A stretch of 64,000 bases of DNA from Taenia hydatigena (taxonomy: Eukaryota > Platyhelminthes > Cestoda > Cyclophyllidea > Taeniidae), in the NCBI GenBank assembly GCA_036345935.2, contig JADWOT020000005.1, forward strand, positions 2,970,696-3,034,695, given 5' to 3'. A program made the translations under genes and the position numbers. Positions 51,640 through 63,660 of this stretch are shown piece after piece. A model generated the notes under the pieces. The model was not told the origin of the DNA. It ran no database searches and was given only the letters and a program-made list of their open reading frames with translations. How positions within the stretch are numbered: the stretch's first letter is position 1; each line of letters opens with the position of its first letter.

Positions 51640-52008
51640 GAGGAGAAGGAAAAGAATGAAGAAGAAGAAGAAGAAAAGAAAAAGAAGAAGAGATAGAAGA
51701 AGAAGAAGAAGAGCAAAAGAATGAGGGAGGAGAGGAAGGAAGAGGAGGAGGATGAGGAGGGAGGAGGAGGAAGGAGAGAGGAGAGTGAGGAGGAGGAGGA
51801 GGAGAGGAAGGAGGAGGAGGAGGCAGGAGCGAGAGGAGGATGGAGGATGAGGCAGGAGGCAGGAGGAGGAGCGAGGAGGAGGCAGGAGGAGGAGGAGGCC
51901 AGGAAGGAGGAGGAGGAGGAGGAGGAGGAGGAGAGGAGAGCAGGAGGAGGAGGAGGAGGAGGAGGAGGAGGAGGAGGAGGAGGAGGAGGAGGAGGAGGAG
52001 GAGGAGAA
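51640..52008 (+). repeat. polypurine GAA/GGA tract
   Basis: About 370 bp almost free of pyrimidines on the plus strand. It begins with GAA/AAG units (to about 51720), becomes mixed GGA/GAG units, and ends in an uninterrupted (GGA)n run of roughly 70 bp (about 51940-52005). It creates the spurious poly-Gly/Glu, poly-Ser and poly-Pro/Leu frames at 51580-52044. Confidence 0.97.
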
Positions 52009-55000
52009 ATTGACATGGTGTCCACTCAAGACATATTCGACTAGGAGTTTAACTCTTAAATCAGTTTTCCAGGCGACTCCATTATGGACGCAATCCAGTT
52101 ATTCAACGTGGCTGTTCAGTGTCTTCTAGAAGTCGGAACCATGTGGGTAGAACAGTAAATTCACTGAGCATCATGCAGCGATGTCTTACAGTACGATCCC
52201 CGACCAGAAGTTGATAGGTTATTCAAGAAATGCGTCCTTCCCTCCATCAATTTTTTATCAATCCTCAAGATGGAGAAGTATTTATGCAAAAAGGTTGATC
52301 CCATGTCTCTCTTGACTTCCATTCCAACTTTATCAAGCTCGCGTGCCTCTATAGGCATAACCACCAATTCTTGACACCATGCCACTCGTATAGGTCAAAA
52401 CATACTTCACCTCGAACCAAGAGGCTGCCCACATGGCTGTGGAATGGCATAAAATAACCACACACAGACAACCGTGGGCATTAAAATATCGGCTGCATGT
52501 GACGTTCAGCCCTGGCATTTGTACATTCACAAATCTTCCTTCATTCCTCTGCTATTAGAGACATTCTATTGAAGAAGGAGCCTTCCATAGTGTCTGTCGT
52601 GCCGGGTGCTACTCCCTCCTTTGGCATTCAAAAGACGCAATAAGGATGAAAGGGAGAAATATTTGCCACAAGATAACATTTTTCTCTTCCCATCCATTAT
52701 TCATTCATTCAATAAGGAGTTAGTCACTTGGAAAGCGTTGAGTTCTATCATGCAGCCCTGACCTACAAGATGTCACTAACTTGGCCAGTGCTATAAGTGT
52801 CAAGCTGATCCAACCAATGGCAGGTCGGTCACTTCAAGGTCAGTCTATGCCTTACAGTTAGGTCATCTTAAAAGCTCATTTGCCTTAGTTGGTGCATGTC
52901 GTGTCAACCATCTGCCATCTTGACTTCGTCCTTCTCAGACGGTCTGTTGTCTCAAGCGAGATAATAATGGCATCTCTCGCTTTCTCACCGCCTTAGACAC
53001 TCGACAGGGATAAAAGAGAAATTCATTTATTCCCTCTACTACTTGAGAAATGGGAAGACGGGGCAGTGACAACAGCGATATCACCCGAATGAGGAACTTT
53101 TGGTGTCCTCTAACCTCTTAAAAGGGGAAAAACGATGAGAGGAATTTCCTAATGTACTGCTTGTGTCCTTCGCAGGCCATTATTTGGTCTTTTGGATGCT
53201 TATAAATTCTTGATTACCACAGATGCTGTCATCTTGAATGCGCGATAATACTCGATTCTCTTATCACCTCAATTTTAGGAAATTTTCCGTTACTTGTAAG
53301 GAGATGCTTCAAATTCCTTCTGGATGGAGCACTCTTCCTCCTCTCCTTGTGGATTACCTTTTACAGTGTTGAATTTGAGTTAATCATGGTTTTTAAAGCA
53401 CAAAGTCTTGAATCCCATCGGTTAGGCTATTCTAGCTGAGACTTGGTTTTATGAAAGTGGGTTTAAAAAAAGAACAAGTTATCCCATTCTACAGGGAAGA
53501 TTATTGCACTCCACAGACAAGCCAGTCATTACGAGGTTTTAATGAGGCACGTACAATGGTCCATCCGAAGGCAGTACAGTGCTCCACCACGTCAAAGCAT
53601 TTCACTTCTTGATAATGATCTCTGTAGTCCATTCCGCGACTACTTTCTAATTTTTCCGGCCAGTACTAAGCCAATGGGGCGGAACCGAGGTCGTTAACAG
53701 ATGTAGAGTGGGACTGTATTGAGGGCTTTTTATTACTTTCCTGAGTTATTCCTTGGGCGAGGTATTCGGTATATTGATCACCATTGATCCAAACAAATAC
53801 TTTATAGTAATGAAGAAGAAGAAATCACACCCCTTCGTGCTAGGGAAATGGCAGAAAACCGAAGGATATTGTCACTCTCTTCAGACAAAATCTAGTGGCA
53901 CTGGGAATAGAGGAGAGTTGTCAAGGTCTCTCAATGATTTGTCAATCCAACTAATTTTGTGTCTACAACTTCTTCACAGTTTGGCCTTGAGAGCCAATCA
54001 CACTAAAGCTCAAAATCTTTTATATGGGGTGGAGTTTATACGGTGTTGACTCCACAATCCAATCACCTTATCTCCAGACAGCTGTGGCATTAAGTGAAAT
54101 GATACCAGTTTGGTGGCCAAATTGAGAGACCAGATAACAGTCTACTATAGAAACAGTCTTAACATAATGAGCACTAAATGAATCATTTCAGATAATCTGA
54201 TTTTTAAGTCAGGGTCTTGTAATATGAGGCCGACAGGAAGTGTCACCCTGCCAAGCAAAAAACTTTTTTGAACGTAAAAAAATGTATCCTGTGCGAAGTT
54301 AAGAGTTGGATAAAAGAAACTACGGTTACCTGCTGATCAGATTATACATTAAAGACTAATAAACGAACGTTTGTAAGCGTAAAAACTAGTTGGCTGTGAA
54401 TTGTTAGGTCACAAATTGGAACGGCCAAGATCGGTGCATTAAAAATAAGCAACTATTTAACGTTCTACTTAAATTATATCAGTAGGTTGTTATTGTCGTG
54501 CGCTTTTCCATGTCAAACGCACGAAAGCATTCTCGAGGTGGCAAATTCAGTGGCAGGACGCAAACAATGGACTGTGAAGAATATACAAGCAGAACATGGT
54601 AAATTTTCTGTCCTTTTTTATGGCTGTAGCCAATGACGTTACAATCATCCCCTCTATTTCTTCCCAGTTATTTTGCTTTGCTGTTGCCTTTAATGCATCC
54701 TCACAGCGCGTAAGTCATTGCCTCCGCATTTTGGTAACTCCAAAAGGCACTGCCCAGGCTAATCAAGGTAAATACTGCATAGAGTTCATTCGCAGTTCCC
54801 TGTTTAACTTGCTAACCAAACGATTCCACAGTTGACTTTAACGAGTGTCCAAGATCGTGAGAGAGACCTGTGTCGACCAAAATCATACAACCTGACAAGT
54901 GAGTTCGACGATTCGTCAGAAGAATGTGATCATCCGACCAGTCGATAGCATCTCCTATACCTTGTTCAATCTCACCGGTCACTTTTAAAACAACCGGTTA

Positions 55001-58000
55001 GCTTGACAAACCGGTAATGTGTTGCAAGTCGCTGTTCACCCCCCTCCCCCCCCTCCATTACGCCCAGCTTTTCAGTCTTCCTCCATTCCCCTCGTCTTTA
55101 ATTCTTTTGTTCCTCTAGCACACAGCACGCAAGCCATTATGCATAATTGGTGAGGCAGGGGAGAAGGTGTTTCTTTTTCTCATCAGATATGTGATGAATT
55201 ACCTGCTCTCAGCATTGTTTATCCACAAACAGGCAGATGTCTTCCCCTTCTTTTCTACTTGTTTTGACTGCAAGAGGTGAGAGTAACTTTCTCGTTGCTG
55301 TTTTTATCGTCTCTGTTCTCCCCCTACCCACTAAAACTGACTTGTTAGTTGTGTTGACAGGAAGGTGGTGCATGCTACGGCTTAGGTGAATAATAAGGGG
55401 TTGGAGAGGGAATAAAACCTGTCAGTAGTGCGTTGGTGAAGTGTAGAAGCAAGGCCAAGGACACTTTTCTCTGTATCGACATTAATTGGGAAGATTATGC
55501 GGTTATGAAAGTCACCAAACCAAGTCGGTTTTGCAGTGTGCACTAGAACCAATGGGGGACTGTTGATTTCTTTTTTTTAAATGCTTTCATGTTCCACGTT
55601 CGTTTCGACTGATAACTAACAGACTTTTAACTGCATATTCGAGAGGAATGGGAGATCACCGGCCCAAATGACGTTTTCCCATCTACCGCCAGGAGGTACT
55701 CTGTCTTTTCTGTCTGAATGGGGTTTTTTATCGCTCGACGACCTTGACCTCGTCATCTTGAACAGGAAATAGTTAACACTCTGCATTCATCACGTAGTGA
55801 TGAGATGAGGGATAGAGGGAGGGAGGAAATAAATGCACTACATTCCTCACCTCTTTGTGATTACTCCACGTGGCTCTGTTTTTTTTTTAACCTAAATGGT
55901 GCGAGAACCACGTGTGGATGAAACAATAAGGCGTTGAGAGTTTGCGTGAGAGAGTCTAGGCGGGTCATTTGGATCGTAGGACCATAGAACTCGTATTAAA
56001 GCGCAAATCCACAACTTTTTCTATTGCCATCCCCAGGCTTTTAAAAAAGATCAGAGGCTACGTATTAGAGTAATTTCAATTATAATGGATGTCAACGCTA
56101 CTTAATTACCATTTAAGTAGAATTTGCTATAGAATTTTAAATTAAGTTGATTTTAGGAGGCAAATAGAAAAAGCCTGTGAAAATGCATAAGAGGTGGGAT
56201 GAACGACAACGTATTTTGACTTAATAAAGCGGTAAGTTGAAAATTAATGTATTAGAAAGTCCTGTTTGTTCAGGCAAAATTATCACGTGCTTGTTTATAA
56301 CGTCTATTGAAACAGGATGTCAGTTTTGAGGCCTTTGCACTTTTACTTTGCCGCCTCTTTGTGTCACGGGGTGTCCAATTTATGTCACACAACCTAGCTA
56401 CTTTCAATCCTCAAACAACGAGTCCTCCTACAAGGGGGATGACAGGAAAGCTTCCGCCTCGTAGTACCCTTTTAATTAATAAGGACACTACGAGGTGATA
56501 TAGTCGTGAAAGATCCGGGTTTTTCACTCCAAATGGGAGGAAATTCCCCAATCTTGTTGCCTAAAGAAGTATGGCGAACTTATGTCGAGGATGTGTGACA
56601 GAGTTTAAAAGTGAGGGATCAACTTGTCAAGAAAAAGCACTTTCTTGGCTTGACAAAACAAAGGACGAAGGTACTGATAAGTTTTGCAAGAAGTCTTTTA
56701 AGCAGGAAGCTTTTTTCTCCAAGCAAAAAGACGGTTCTTTGTCTACCTTAATAATTTGTACCTGCCTTGAAATCGCTTTTGTTTGGAAGGGACAAAGCGC
56801 TCTTAAGCGTTCAAACCCAAAGGTCTTAAAAGAGGCTTAAAAAAGAAGGATTTCGCTTGAAAGACTTAAATCTTTTTGATTCTTTTAAGTAGATAATTTC
56901 TAGTGGAATGAGGCAAAAAGTCTATTATTGTATCTAAATGATACGGTCTTCGGAATTAGAGTGATTGAATATTCCTTCTGAGAGAACTTAAAGCTCCCAC
57001 AGAAGCTTAAGCGCCGATTAAGAGACCAAGATTAGGTAGCCTGTTTACACAAATAATACTTGCATTGCTTAGCCCTGGTAATGGATCGTCACACTCGAGA
57101 GTGTCACGGAATAGGTTTACAGCTGCTCTCTTATTTGGCGAAATGTTTATTAATGGTTCCGCTACCGCAGAAATCTCACGTGCAAACTAATTAAGATCTA
57201 TCAAAATCTTTCTTTGGATGCAACACATCCAAACTATGGCGAGCCGACAACAATAGTGATAAGGGTGTTAGTCAGGTAGGTGTTTTTTTTCTTACTCCTT
57301 CTATGTCCATACGTGTCAGTAATTTAGATGATAAGCTGCCGAGACATCCCAGGAAGTGGACAACAATCCATAACCACTGAGCCGAAGCACGATCTTGGTC
57401 CAGACTCTCGTCGCCTGCATACTGCCACACCCACATACAAATGACTGCATCGTTACCGCAGCAAAACATACAAGACGTATACAGTTCAAACCAAACGCAT
57501 TTTTGCTAAAGGATTTGACTTCTCTTTTGCCCTTTCTGGCGCTGTGCTGCTAAAATGAATGGATGATGGCTGAATTTCCTCCTAAGTTTTACGCCGCAAT
57601 CTACAAGAAAATCTGTTCAGTGCCGTGGCAACTAAGACATACCTTAGTGCTCTCTGAAGTAGACCGACTTTCGTTTTGTAATCTAGCTGACAAATTCGGC
57701 TTTGCTAAGACGTCATCTTATGAATCGAAATGTTCCAGTTGCATTTAGCTACTCTCGCAGAGTTCTCCAATAAACGCAACATTTTTTGAATTCCAAAGTG
57801 AACTATTAGACCTAAAGAAGATTTGAACACAATAACTATTCATTCTGCTTATACTATTCCAGAAAGAAGATTCAAAATCTGCCAACTATGCTCCAAAAGC
57901 ACCTTTTTCTGAGCAACAAGCCCCACCAGGTGCGCAAAGTCATCTTCTAACAAGTTTTATGCACATACAATTCCTTCTAAATGTGAATCGTTTCACCCAA

Positions 58001-58476
58001 TTTTCGCCTTTCGGAGAACACATGTTATAAATGGTCCCATGCGTAAAACAATGCTAATTATCTGTCTGGGAGAGGATTCAAAATGCTCCACCATTAGTCT
58101 AGGAGTCGTTGTTTCCGTTATTATGCTTTTTTACATTATAAACATTTTGCTGTCGTGCATTCTGAAAGTGCTGCGAAGGTTATCACTATCTGAGACGCTA
58201 GATGGGACAGTTGATTGGTGGCTCAAAATGCAATTCATTCGGTGATCGATTCAAACGTGTTTATGCATTACGGCAAAAATACTTTCACCGTACCATATAA
58301 TTATTTCCGTCCTTGCACGAATTTCTTTTTTTAGAAAAATAATGAGTCTGAATTAATAGGCTTTGGTAGCATAGAATTACAGAAAATAACCTCACAGTTA
58401 TTCAAAATTTAACTTTTCTGCAAATTTAAAACGTATTCTAAAATCAAGTAAACATAAACGTTTGACTGTAAGTCAT
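52009..58476. other. noncoding region
   Basis: About 6.5 kb in which I can support no gene. The frames at 52161-52530 (-), 53753-54049 (+), 54596-54835 (+), 56307-56840 (+), 57272-57748 and 58039-58245 (+) lack splice context and known domains. A C-rich run sits near 55040-55058. No TRIM copy was recognised until 58477. Confidence 0.4.
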
Positions 58477-59343
58477 TGTAGCGTCCCGAGGCTCCCTTAA
58501 GGCAAAAGAAGGCAAAGTGGCAGGATAGAATACATATATATATTCACCGGACAGAAGGAAATAAGCTGCTGGCATGGCCCAGAGGCCAGCCCACGCAGCT
58601 GGGGCAATATAACCACCTCTGTGACCTTGACAGAAACCAGCAGTTCTAACGAACAAAGTACTATATTGCCCCTCTCCTCTTTCGAGCGTCGTCCCCGACG
58701 CGCCCCTTGGTACATCTCCCGCGTCAGCCATCACCACATACTCAGTGCTGCAACAAGCACCCATGAGCTAACCATGCCAGTCGCCCACATTCGACGCGAT
58801 TGAGGAGATGCTTGACACCAACGTCAGTGATCCCTCTTGGCAGTGCATTGCATTTCGAGTTTCGTTTGGCTTGGAAACAAAGTTCGGAATAAGTGGTTCT
58901 GCCGACCATCAGTATGTCCGTAGGGGGCGTTAGCACGCCGATCTCCTTAAGCAAGTATATTAAGGGTAATCTTTGGAACGAAACTTTCAAGGTGGTCCAT
59001 GGCTAGTGTCGCCTCAGTTGTTGATAGCTTTCTTGTAGAACACGGAGATGGGGTAGATGCCGGAGGTGGACGTCGTTTTTGGCCCATCCGTAGCACATGC
59101 ACTTCTTTCGCACCGCTGCAACATGCCACAGGCGGTAGAGATCGGGATAAAAAACTAATGTAGCGTCCCGAGGCTCCCTTAAGGCAAAAGAAGGCAAAGT
59201 GGCAGGATAGTATATATATATTCACCGGACAGAAGGAAATAAGCTGCTGGCATGGCCCGGAGGCCAGCCCACGCAGCTAGGGCAATATGACCACCTCTGT
59301 GACCTTGACAGAAACCAGCAGTTCTAACGAACAAAGCACTACA
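58477..59343 (+). mobile_element. complete TRIM element with two near-identical LTRs
   Basis: 5' LTR 58477-58665 (189 bp), internal region 58666-59158 (493 bp), 3' LTR 59159-59343 (185 bp); 867 bp in all. Both LTRs start TGTAGCGTCCCGAGG; the 3' one ends CTACA, the 5' one CTATA. They differ by only a few substitutions and a small indel in the TATA run, so this is the youngest copy in the window. Flanking pentamers are GTCAT and GTAAT. A purine-rich stretch (AGAGATCGGGATAAAAAA) precedes the 3' LTR, as a polypurine primer would. No TGG-type primer-binding site follows the 5' LTR. There is no coding frame for gag or pol. Confidence 0.92.
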
Positions 59344-59386
59344 GTAATATTTAAAATATTGGCTGATAAAAGCATGAAAATGTCGT

Positions 59387-59573
59387 TGAAGAGTCCCGAG
59401 ACTTCCTTGAAGGCAAAAGAAGTCATACTACTAAAACAAGAGTGTATGCTTTCAATAAGCAGAGGCATTAGGGCTGCTGGCATGGTTTGGAGGCCAGCCC
59501 ACCCGGCTAGGGCAATATGGCCACCTAAGTGGCCGAATCCGAAAGCAGCAGTTAGAGCAAACAAAGTATTACA
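59387..59573 (+). mobile_element. TRIM solo LTR
   Basis: TGAAGAGTCCCGAG...GTATTACA, a diverged 187-bp LTR 43 bp after the complete TRIM. Flanking pentamers are GTCGT and CTCGT. It is more diverged than the neighbouring element, so it is an independent, older insertion. Confidence 0.8.
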
Positions 59574-59940
59574 CTCGTTTTTGCGAACTAAAGAGAACGT
59601 GGCACAATTATGCTGCTTTTGTGCGGGATAACAATTGTGGTGCTGAGCAAACCGATTTTTTAAATATAAACGATCAGTACTTGCCTAAATGGTGTGCCTG
59701 TTCGCGCTGATATTTCAGCATTGGTGGCTTTACAGCTGTTGTAGCACGTCAAGCATCGTTACTTTCGTCCTTGACCTTTTTTTAGCCACACGAGTCTATT
59801 AATTAGACCAAAAAACATCTTACTTAAGATAGCACCCTTAATTGGGTTCTATAGTTTTTGGTGGTGTAAAAGGGACTAACTATAAAAATCAGGCCGTATA
59901 AAACCTTTTACCTATAAAATCCCATTTGTGTTTAATTGCC

Positions 59941-60068
59941 GGTTTCGCGTACAGTGACTGGGGTGGTCATATTGCTCTAGCCGGGTGGACTGGCCTCTGA
60001 GCTATGCCAGCAGTCCCTTCCCTAGTATTATGCCTTCTTTACGCTTAAGGAAGTCTCGAGACGCTACG
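59941..60068 (-). mobile_element. TRIM LTR fragment, inverted
   Basis: A minus-strand match to the LTR: ACGCTAC at 60061-60067 (the TGTAGCGT start), CTTAAGGAAGTCTCGAG, and TGGCCTCTGAGCTATGCCAGCAG corresponding to the CTGCTGGCATGGC...GGCCA block. It is shortened and diverged, with the far end missing. Confidence 0.7.
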
Positions 60069-62373
60069 GTAAGAGCTTGAGTATCCCGTCCCTCTCCATT
60101 AAGGCTTCATTCAATTAAAATATTTCCTCACTTAAAAAGCACAGCAAATCATCCCATCCCAATCATTTTGGTTTCCTTTTATAGCTTAGACGTCTGTTCT
60201 ATTTCGTGCGTACTTAAGTGGTTTCCTACCACCTGTGCTAAGAATAGGCGGTAATCATTCTCTTCCCCAAAAGGCACACGATTAAGAGCATTGTATAATA
60301 CAGGATGCGTTTCCTTCTCGCTAGGGACGAAGACGTCAAGCCATCCTCCTTTCCATTTGAGGAAGTGAATCACGTGAAGAAATCACACGCGAGCACAGGA
60401 GTTGAATAAACTATGTGATGTTATCTCTGCTCCTTTCCTCTTCTATTCCAAATTGATGCATGCGATCTTAATTTTGGTTTGTTTCAAAATGCCTGCTTGT
60501 AGTTATGAGGTCTTGTGGTGAGATAAATGCCTTTCTCTTTAACATACTCACCAGATTTGGTTTACATTTTAAAGGTGCAGTCTTTTGTGTCCTCGCAGGT
60601 ACACTGGAGGCGTGGATAACGAGTCGATTATTTAACTATATTTGAAGAATACTAAATTTTCTCTAATACCAGGAACGTGAGTGTGTCCTATTCATTCACC
60701 CAGTGGTTGTCACAATCGGCAACGCCCTAATTGTGACAACCGAGGCACTAATAACTTATCCGCCCGCAGCCCACTCTATTCCACCTCACTCAAAGCACAT
60801 GAGTCACTGTAAAAGTGAGAGTGGCCACGCCTCACTGATTCACTCAGCAATTAAGGCGTCAACTTCCTACTCATTAACAAGAGCAAGTTGATTTCCCTTC
60901 AAAAGGTCACCTGCGACGCTACGAAAGAGGTCAAATCACCACTCCATGGGTTGCAGAGTATGACGCAAAGGCTCAGAAATGCAAAAAAGAGGGATTCATA
61001 AGTCATAAACAAATTACTGACTATTAAAACAGTCTCTTCAATAAATGCGCAAATATGGCTAAAAATTACGAATGCGACAACTGGGAATTGAATGGAGATG
61101 CTTGCGATTCTATCTCCCTCCACTCTCTGATTGTCTAATGAAGTATAACTAGTAGGAATACGGAAAACAACATCGGTAGAGCATGTCCTTTCTCCACCCT
61201 ACCTCCCATTCAGCCCCTCATCTCCCAGAGAGTGAGCTCCCAATTGCCCTCCAAGGCCAGAGGGGACATTTTTTGTGATTCACTAGGTCTGCACTTTACA
61301 GACTCGCAAAAAGCTTTAAATCGGAGGCAATCATTTTGCTTCTGGTAGGCAAATAATTAACAGACCAATTTTCTCCTCTTTTACTCCACCACACACATAA
61401 AAACACACGCGCATGCTCGTACAATGCATGATTAGAAGAACTCTGGCGGTTGTGAAGTAGTGGGCAGTGTAGGAATTTGTAACGGCAGACTGTGAGTCGC
61501 CTTCCCGTTAAGTTGTTTGTTTGTGAATAGAAGCAATCAGTAATTCTGTATTTATTAATTGTGACGAATTTTACAGTCCAAAAGTCGTTTCTCGTTTAAT
61601 CAATCCATCAGTCAGTCAGTTTATCAGGCTGGAAGGATAAGGAAAAAATATCTAATAGCCTTTCATGCTCATTGTTGTCTAGTACTCAAAGAGTTCAATA
61701 TCTTCGTCCAAAATATGTTTAAAAAAATTTCAGACACCTGTTGTTAGCTATGTTGTTGTCATTGCGCTTGCTGGTGACACGTAAATGTCACTGAAACGTG
61801 GTAACCAATAGCGACCAATGGAATGGAGATTGTCCACACTTGTGATTAACCAATTCTTTTGTTGTTTATACCCGGGGCCAAAGTGCTACAGAAAGAGAGC
61901 ATCAAGCATCACACACCTACCGCCTACTTTATCGCATTGGGGCGTAAACGGTCGCGTGTCTCTAACATTCTCAAACGAGGCACTTCTATAAATCACATTT
62001 TTATGGCTTGTGGAAGATCTTTTTTGTATTATTTTCCTTAATTAATTACCAGGAGTATTGTTATCTGCGTAACCAATCAGGTTCGCGCAAGCAATATTAT
62101 TGGTTGATACCAAGACCACATTTTAATTTGCCCGAAGCGCGACACTTATTAAAAAGCAGTAAAATCGAATTCATTATTGGGCATATAACCTTTCTGCAGA
62201 ATATTAAAAATGAATGAATCCTATAGAGGCTAGGTTTAAACCGTTAGAGCAAGTAGTCTTCTGATTGGTTACTAAATGGACGAATAGAAAACGACGCTGC
62301 CTTTCCTTCAGAATAAGTTAATGTAGTACACCAAGCAGTGATTATTACGATAGTTATATGACACCTCTCCAGC
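60069..62373. other. mostly noncoding; one possible gene relic
   Basis: Contains the minus-strand open frame 60373-60179 discussed in the findings as a possible UQCRB-like relic. The rest, including frames at 60703, 60899 and 61859-62217, shows no coding character that I can support. The region should hold the plus-strand promoter of the next gene. Confidence 0.35.
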
Positions 62374-63660
62374 ATGCATGAGAGCCATTCATCCGCCGGA
62401 ATGTTATCAATCATGCGCAAGCTTAGTAACACAGTCAAAAATCATCTCTCGACTGAAAACGCCCAAGAAATTCCCTTTATTCCACTAGAAGAATCAAGGC
62501 ATAAAGGTAAAATCTTTTGGCACCTGCCGAAGTTCCTTCGTGAGCGTGGAACAAAAGGTTATGTTCGATGTCATCATGACTACGAGGAGGTACCAAGATT
62601 AAACGTCATCGAGCTGAAGACAAAAGTTTCCTCTACTGCAGAACGAGTTAGCTGGCCAGCAGTTTCTATCAGACAGACAAGACAACCCATTTCTGAGGTC
62701 ACTTCGTCGTCAGTCGATCTCTCTGAGCCGTGTCAGCAGACACTGAACCCGACTAAGCTCATATTGAACGCAATGCTTGACCAAAGATGGCATCGAGTCT
62801 TGGAACTTCTGTCCCAGAATATTTCAACTCAAACAACCCTTGAAAATGGTACGACTTTGTCCCTACTTGACCTTTTTCTTTACTCCTGTGTATTTGTACA
62901 AGCATCTGGCGCCACCGTTACCACTGATTACGATCATATTGTTGTAAGGATAATGGACAACTTACTTGCTCGTGGCTGCTCGATTGAGGTGGGTGCCACT
63001 GGGATGCAAAAGAAGGTGCTCATTTCCATGTACCACAGCCTTTACAGCCAATCTCACATCGATTTTCATGCCATGTTTCGACGCCTCCTTCAAAGTGGCC
63101 TCCAAACTCCACCTGATCTCCTGGTCAATGGGGAAGTGACAACGACTCCCTACTACCACCTTCTGGACGCGTATGCACGATGGCGAGTGCAAAATCCTCA
63201 CGTAAAATGGCCACCAAATTCACTCATTTCAAAGTTTCTTCTTCTCCTCAATCTACTCTACTCAGGTGCCTCCCTCCTACCAGATATTCCTCGCATCGAT
63301 GATCAGGCCATTGCCACCATAATTGACGGGACACACGCCAAGATAATCACTATCTTTAGGCTCAATCCACTCTCCCTATTCGCTCTAACCCGTCTGAAGG
63401 TGAGACAACTCTTTCCACAAAAATATTTTCGAGAGATAATCTCCCATGGTTTGTGCACTTCAGTGCCCTTCTTTAAGACCATTCGACAGTATCCTCAATC
63501 TGTTCATCAAATGAAGCAGCTCATGCAGTGGTTAAGCATCGTCCGCATCCTACCCGACAATATTCGACGTGATTTACTGTTTCTTGAACGACGCGCGCTA
63601 AACAATGACCTGGCTTTTATCCTTTTAACTGATATAAATAAAGATATTTTATCCTATTAG
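62374..63660 (+). CDS. single-exon 428-aa protein, possibly ankyrin/SOCS-box-like
   Basis: The second-longest unspliced frame after the last ZSWIM-like exon, with an ATG start and TAG stop and no intron needed. Residues 1-120 are hydrophilic. Residues about 125-325 contain helix pairs with ankyrin-like words: MLDQRWHRVLELLSQ, MDNLLARGCSIE, FRRLLQSGLQTPPDL, LLNLLYSGASL. Residues 331-347 (NPLSLFALTRLKVRQLF) resemble the BC-box helix of a SOCS box, and 391-402 (RILPDNIRRDLL) resembles its Cul5 box, but the spacing between them is longer than usual. If correct, it would be an ASB-type substrate adaptor for an ElonginBC-Cullin5 ubiquitin ligase. The gene call is firm; the function is a tentative inference. 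Confidence 0.72.
   Translation: MHESHSSAGMLSIMRKLSNTVKNHLSTENAQEIPFIPLEESRHKGKIFWHLPKFLRERGTKGYVRCHHDYEEVPRLNVIELKTKVSSTAERVSWPAVSIRQTRQPISEVTSSSVDLSEPCQQTLNPTKLILNAMLDQRWHRVLELLSQNISTQTTLENGTTLSLLDLFLYSCVFVQASGATVTTDYDHIVVRIMDNLLARGCSIEVGATGMQKKVLISMYHSLYSQSHIDFHAMFRRLLQSGLQTPPDLLVNGEVTTTPYYHLLDAYARWRVQNPHVKWPPNSLISKFLLLLNLLYSGASLLPDIPRIDDQAIATIIDGTHAKIITIFRLNPLSLFALTRLKVRQLFPQKYFREIISHGLCTSVPFFKTIRQYPQSVHQMKQLMQWLSIVRILPDNIRRDLLFLERRALNNDLAFILLTDINKDILSY
63637..63642 (+). promoter_or_regulatory. AATAAA inside the last codons of the 62374-63660 gene
   Basis: The hexamer sits 15 nt before the TAG stop, within the coding frame. Another clear AATAAA is not seen in the remaining 340 bp. Confidence 0.4.

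Noticed and set aside
51580..52044. Poly-Ser, poly-Pro/Leu and poly-Gly/Glu frames
   Set aside because: They are translations of the polypurine tract in successive frames.
58444..59631. Multiple frames of 60-114 codons
   Set aside because: All come from the TRIM copies; homologous copies elsewhere have stops and shifts in these frames.
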